Assembly: GCA_963791295.1 (NCBI GenBank)
Contig: CAWBRY010000004.1
Coordinates: 186,001-250,000, forward strand
Length of the DNA: 64,000 nt
Source of the DNA: CAWBRY01 sp963791295
GTDB taxonomy: Bacteria > Bacteroidota > Bacteroidia > Chitinophagales > Chitinophagaceae
Reading direction: 5' to 3'
This document shows positions 63,061 to 64,000 of this stretch, piece by piece (positions within the stretch are counted from its first letter, which is position 1; each line of letters opens with the position of its first letter). Under the pieces are notes generated by a model. The model ran no database searches and was not told the origin of the DNA. It saw only the letters and a list, made by a program, of their open reading frames with translations. The position numbers and the translations under genes were made by a program.

Positions 63061-63723
63061 ATGAAAACGTCCATGATGATAGGAAAATTCATGCTCTCCT
63101 TTTTGTTGTTCATACTGGTTAGTTCCTGTAAGGATTCGGCAGGTAAAAAGAGCAGTTCAAAGAGTGATAATACTGCTACTGAAACAAAAAAAGACAACAC
63201 GACAAAAAAGGATGAATCGTCTTCATCCGGCAAAGGCAGTGCAACAAAATGGAATGCTAACGAATCGACTGCTCAGATCAAATTCAGTGTGAAAGGTCTT
63301 TTCGGCACCGTTCACGGCAGCCTGAGTGGATTGAAATCAACCATTCTGTTTGACGAGAAGGATCTCTCCGCTTCATCCATTCATGCGAGTGTCGACCCAA
63401 AAACAATCAGCACCGGGTCCAAGATGCGCAACCGGGATCTTCAAAAGGAAAAATATTTCAATTCGGATAATTTTTCCGCGCTAAGCTTTCAATCAGACAA
63501 TATCCAAAAAAGCGGGACAGGTTATAAGGCAGTTGGTAAACTAACTATTAAGGGAGTTGCTAAAAATATGGAAATGCCATTTCAATTTGTTTCCAAGGGT
63601 AATGGTGGAGTTTTTAAAAGTCATTTTACTATTGAACGCAAGGACTATGGCGTGGGTGGCTCTGGTGGTTCCATTGGAAATACGGTTACTGTCGATTTGG
63701 AAGTGCCGGTAAATAAATCGTGA
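63061..63723 (+). CDS. YceI-like domain lipoprotein
   Basis: A 220-residue protein. The signal peptide ends at Cys23 (FILVSSCKDS). A Ser/Lys/Thr-rich linker (about 24-65) precedes a YceI lipocalin-like domain: AQIKFSVKGLFGTVHGSLSGLKS near 75, the MRNRDLQKEKYFNSDNFSALSF signature near 120, and YKAVGKLTIKGVAKNMEMPFQF near 155. YceI proteins bind isoprenoid or lipid-like molecules in the periplasm. It is 39 bases after the amidohydrolase and may be co-transcribed with it. Confidence 0.88.
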   Translation: MKTSMMIGKFMLSFLLFILVSSCKDSAGKKSSSKSDNTATETKKDNTTKKDESSSSGKGSATKWNANESTAQIKFSVKGLFGTVHGSLSGLKSTILFDEKDLSASSIHASVDPKTISTGSKMRNRDLQKEKYFNSDNFSALSFQSDNIQKSGTGYKAVGKLTIKGVAKNMEMPFQFVSKGNGGVFKSHFTIERKDYGVGGSGGSIGNTVTVDLEVPVNKS

Positions 63724-63779
63724 TTTGTTCGATTTTTCTAACCCACCCCTGAGTCGTTCAATTTTGTAATTTTCTCAAT

Positions 63780-63814
63780 ACTTGCCCCTCCGTCGGAGGG
63801 GATAGCGTAAATAG
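63780..63814 (+). repeat. Palindromic dispersed repeat, copy 2 (REP-like)
   Basis: CCCCTCCGTCGGAGGGG (63785-63801) is the same 17-base palindrome as at 40752-40768, and similarity continues for about 14 bases on the same side. It lies between two converging genes, the YceI-like gene and proC, and could also act as a transcription end for both. Confidence 0.65.
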
Positions 63815-63815
63815 T

Positions 63816-64000
63816 CTAACCCTTTACAATCTTATTATAACTGGCTACCACACCACGTATCAATGAAGAACTAAATCCCCGGTGTTCCATTTCATTGAGA
63901 CCAGCAATAGTGCAACCCTTGGGAGTGGTTACCTTATCAATCTCCTGCTCGGGATGCGAACCCTTTTGCAATAGTAGATCCGCTGCTCCCTTCACCGTTT
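63816..64000 (-). CDS. proC: Pyrroline-5-carboxylate reductase, C-terminal part (partial)
   Basis: The minus strand is open from the window edge to a TAG at 63816 and codes for about 60 residues. It reads VKGAADLLLQKGSHPEQ, then VTTPKGCTIAGLNEMEHRGF and ends SYNKIVKG. The pattern VTTPxGCTIxGL with a following Glu is the C-terminal signature of ProC, which makes proline from pyrroline-5-carboxylate with NAD(P)H. The N-terminal dinucleotide-binding part lies outside the window. Confidence 0.9.
   Translation of the reverse strand, partial: TVKGAADLLLQKGSHPEQEIDKVTTPKGCTIAGLNEMEHRGFSSSLIRGVVASYNKIVKG

Noticed and set aside
1..64000. tRNA, rRNA or CRISPR elements
   Set aside because: No cloverleaf with a GGTTCGAATCC-type arm and no regularly spaced repeats were noticed in the intergenic regions read.

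Overview
The window looks like a chromosome segment of a Bacteroidota bacterium, most likely of the family Chitinophagaceae. Supporting signs are two SusC/SusD outer-membrane uptake pairs, three GH144-like paralogues, GLPGLI-like and YceI-like secreted proteins, the pyrG-yidC linkage, and promoters of the Bacteroidota type (TTTG, about 20 bases, TAnnTTTG) upstream of translation and carbohydrate genes. The genus cannot be fixed from sequence reading alone.

Layout. Bases 1-3521 carry the start of the S10 ribosomal operon on the minus strand (rpsJ, rplC, rplD, rplW, rplB, rpsS and the first codons of rplV). A plus-strand membrane protein gene and a bidirectional-looking hairpin separate it from fusA (4814-6958). 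A small histone H1-like gene follows. Bases 7650-48107 hold about 40 kb of carbohydrate-utilisation genes. Then come rpsG and rpsL (48273-49149), so the str operon order rpsL-rpsG-fusA is split by this locus, and each part has its own promoter. Bases 49246-64000 are housekeeping: ilvE, rdgB, an ECF sigma factor with a probable anti-sigma partner, a thioesterase, aroE, a ComA-like gene, a TPR protein, yidC, pyrG, an amidohydrolase, a YceI-like lipoprotein and the 3' end of proC.

How the carbohydrate locus may work (inference). Two SusC/SusD pairs and a LamG lipoprotein would capture and import a glycan. Three GH144-like enzymes (the family of bacterial beta-1,2-glucanases) and two GH3 beta-glucosidases would break down a beta-glucan. 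GH97, GH123-like, GH43-like and SGNH-esterase domains would deal with branches or decorations. An AraC-type regulator lies divergent from one SusC. A phosphodiesterase of the alkaline phosphatase superfamily directly follows one GH144 gene, which fits a substituted beta-1,2-glucan as substrate. The second half of the locus codes for sugar oxidation and intracellular handling: a GMC oxidoreductase with a gluconate-2-dehydrogenase-type small subunit, DoxX, Gfo/Idh/MocA and SDR oxidoreductases, two ROK kinases, a SIS isomerase, a NagB-type deaminase, an UlaG-like hydrolase and a MetE-like protein.

Sequence quality. Seven single-base frame breaks are visible in five genes, three of them in pyrG, which is normally essential. 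Removing or restoring one base at each site gives full-length proteins of the expected size, so these are more likely sequence errors than real gene decay. No tRNA, rRNA, CRISPR array, insertion sequence or integrase was seen.
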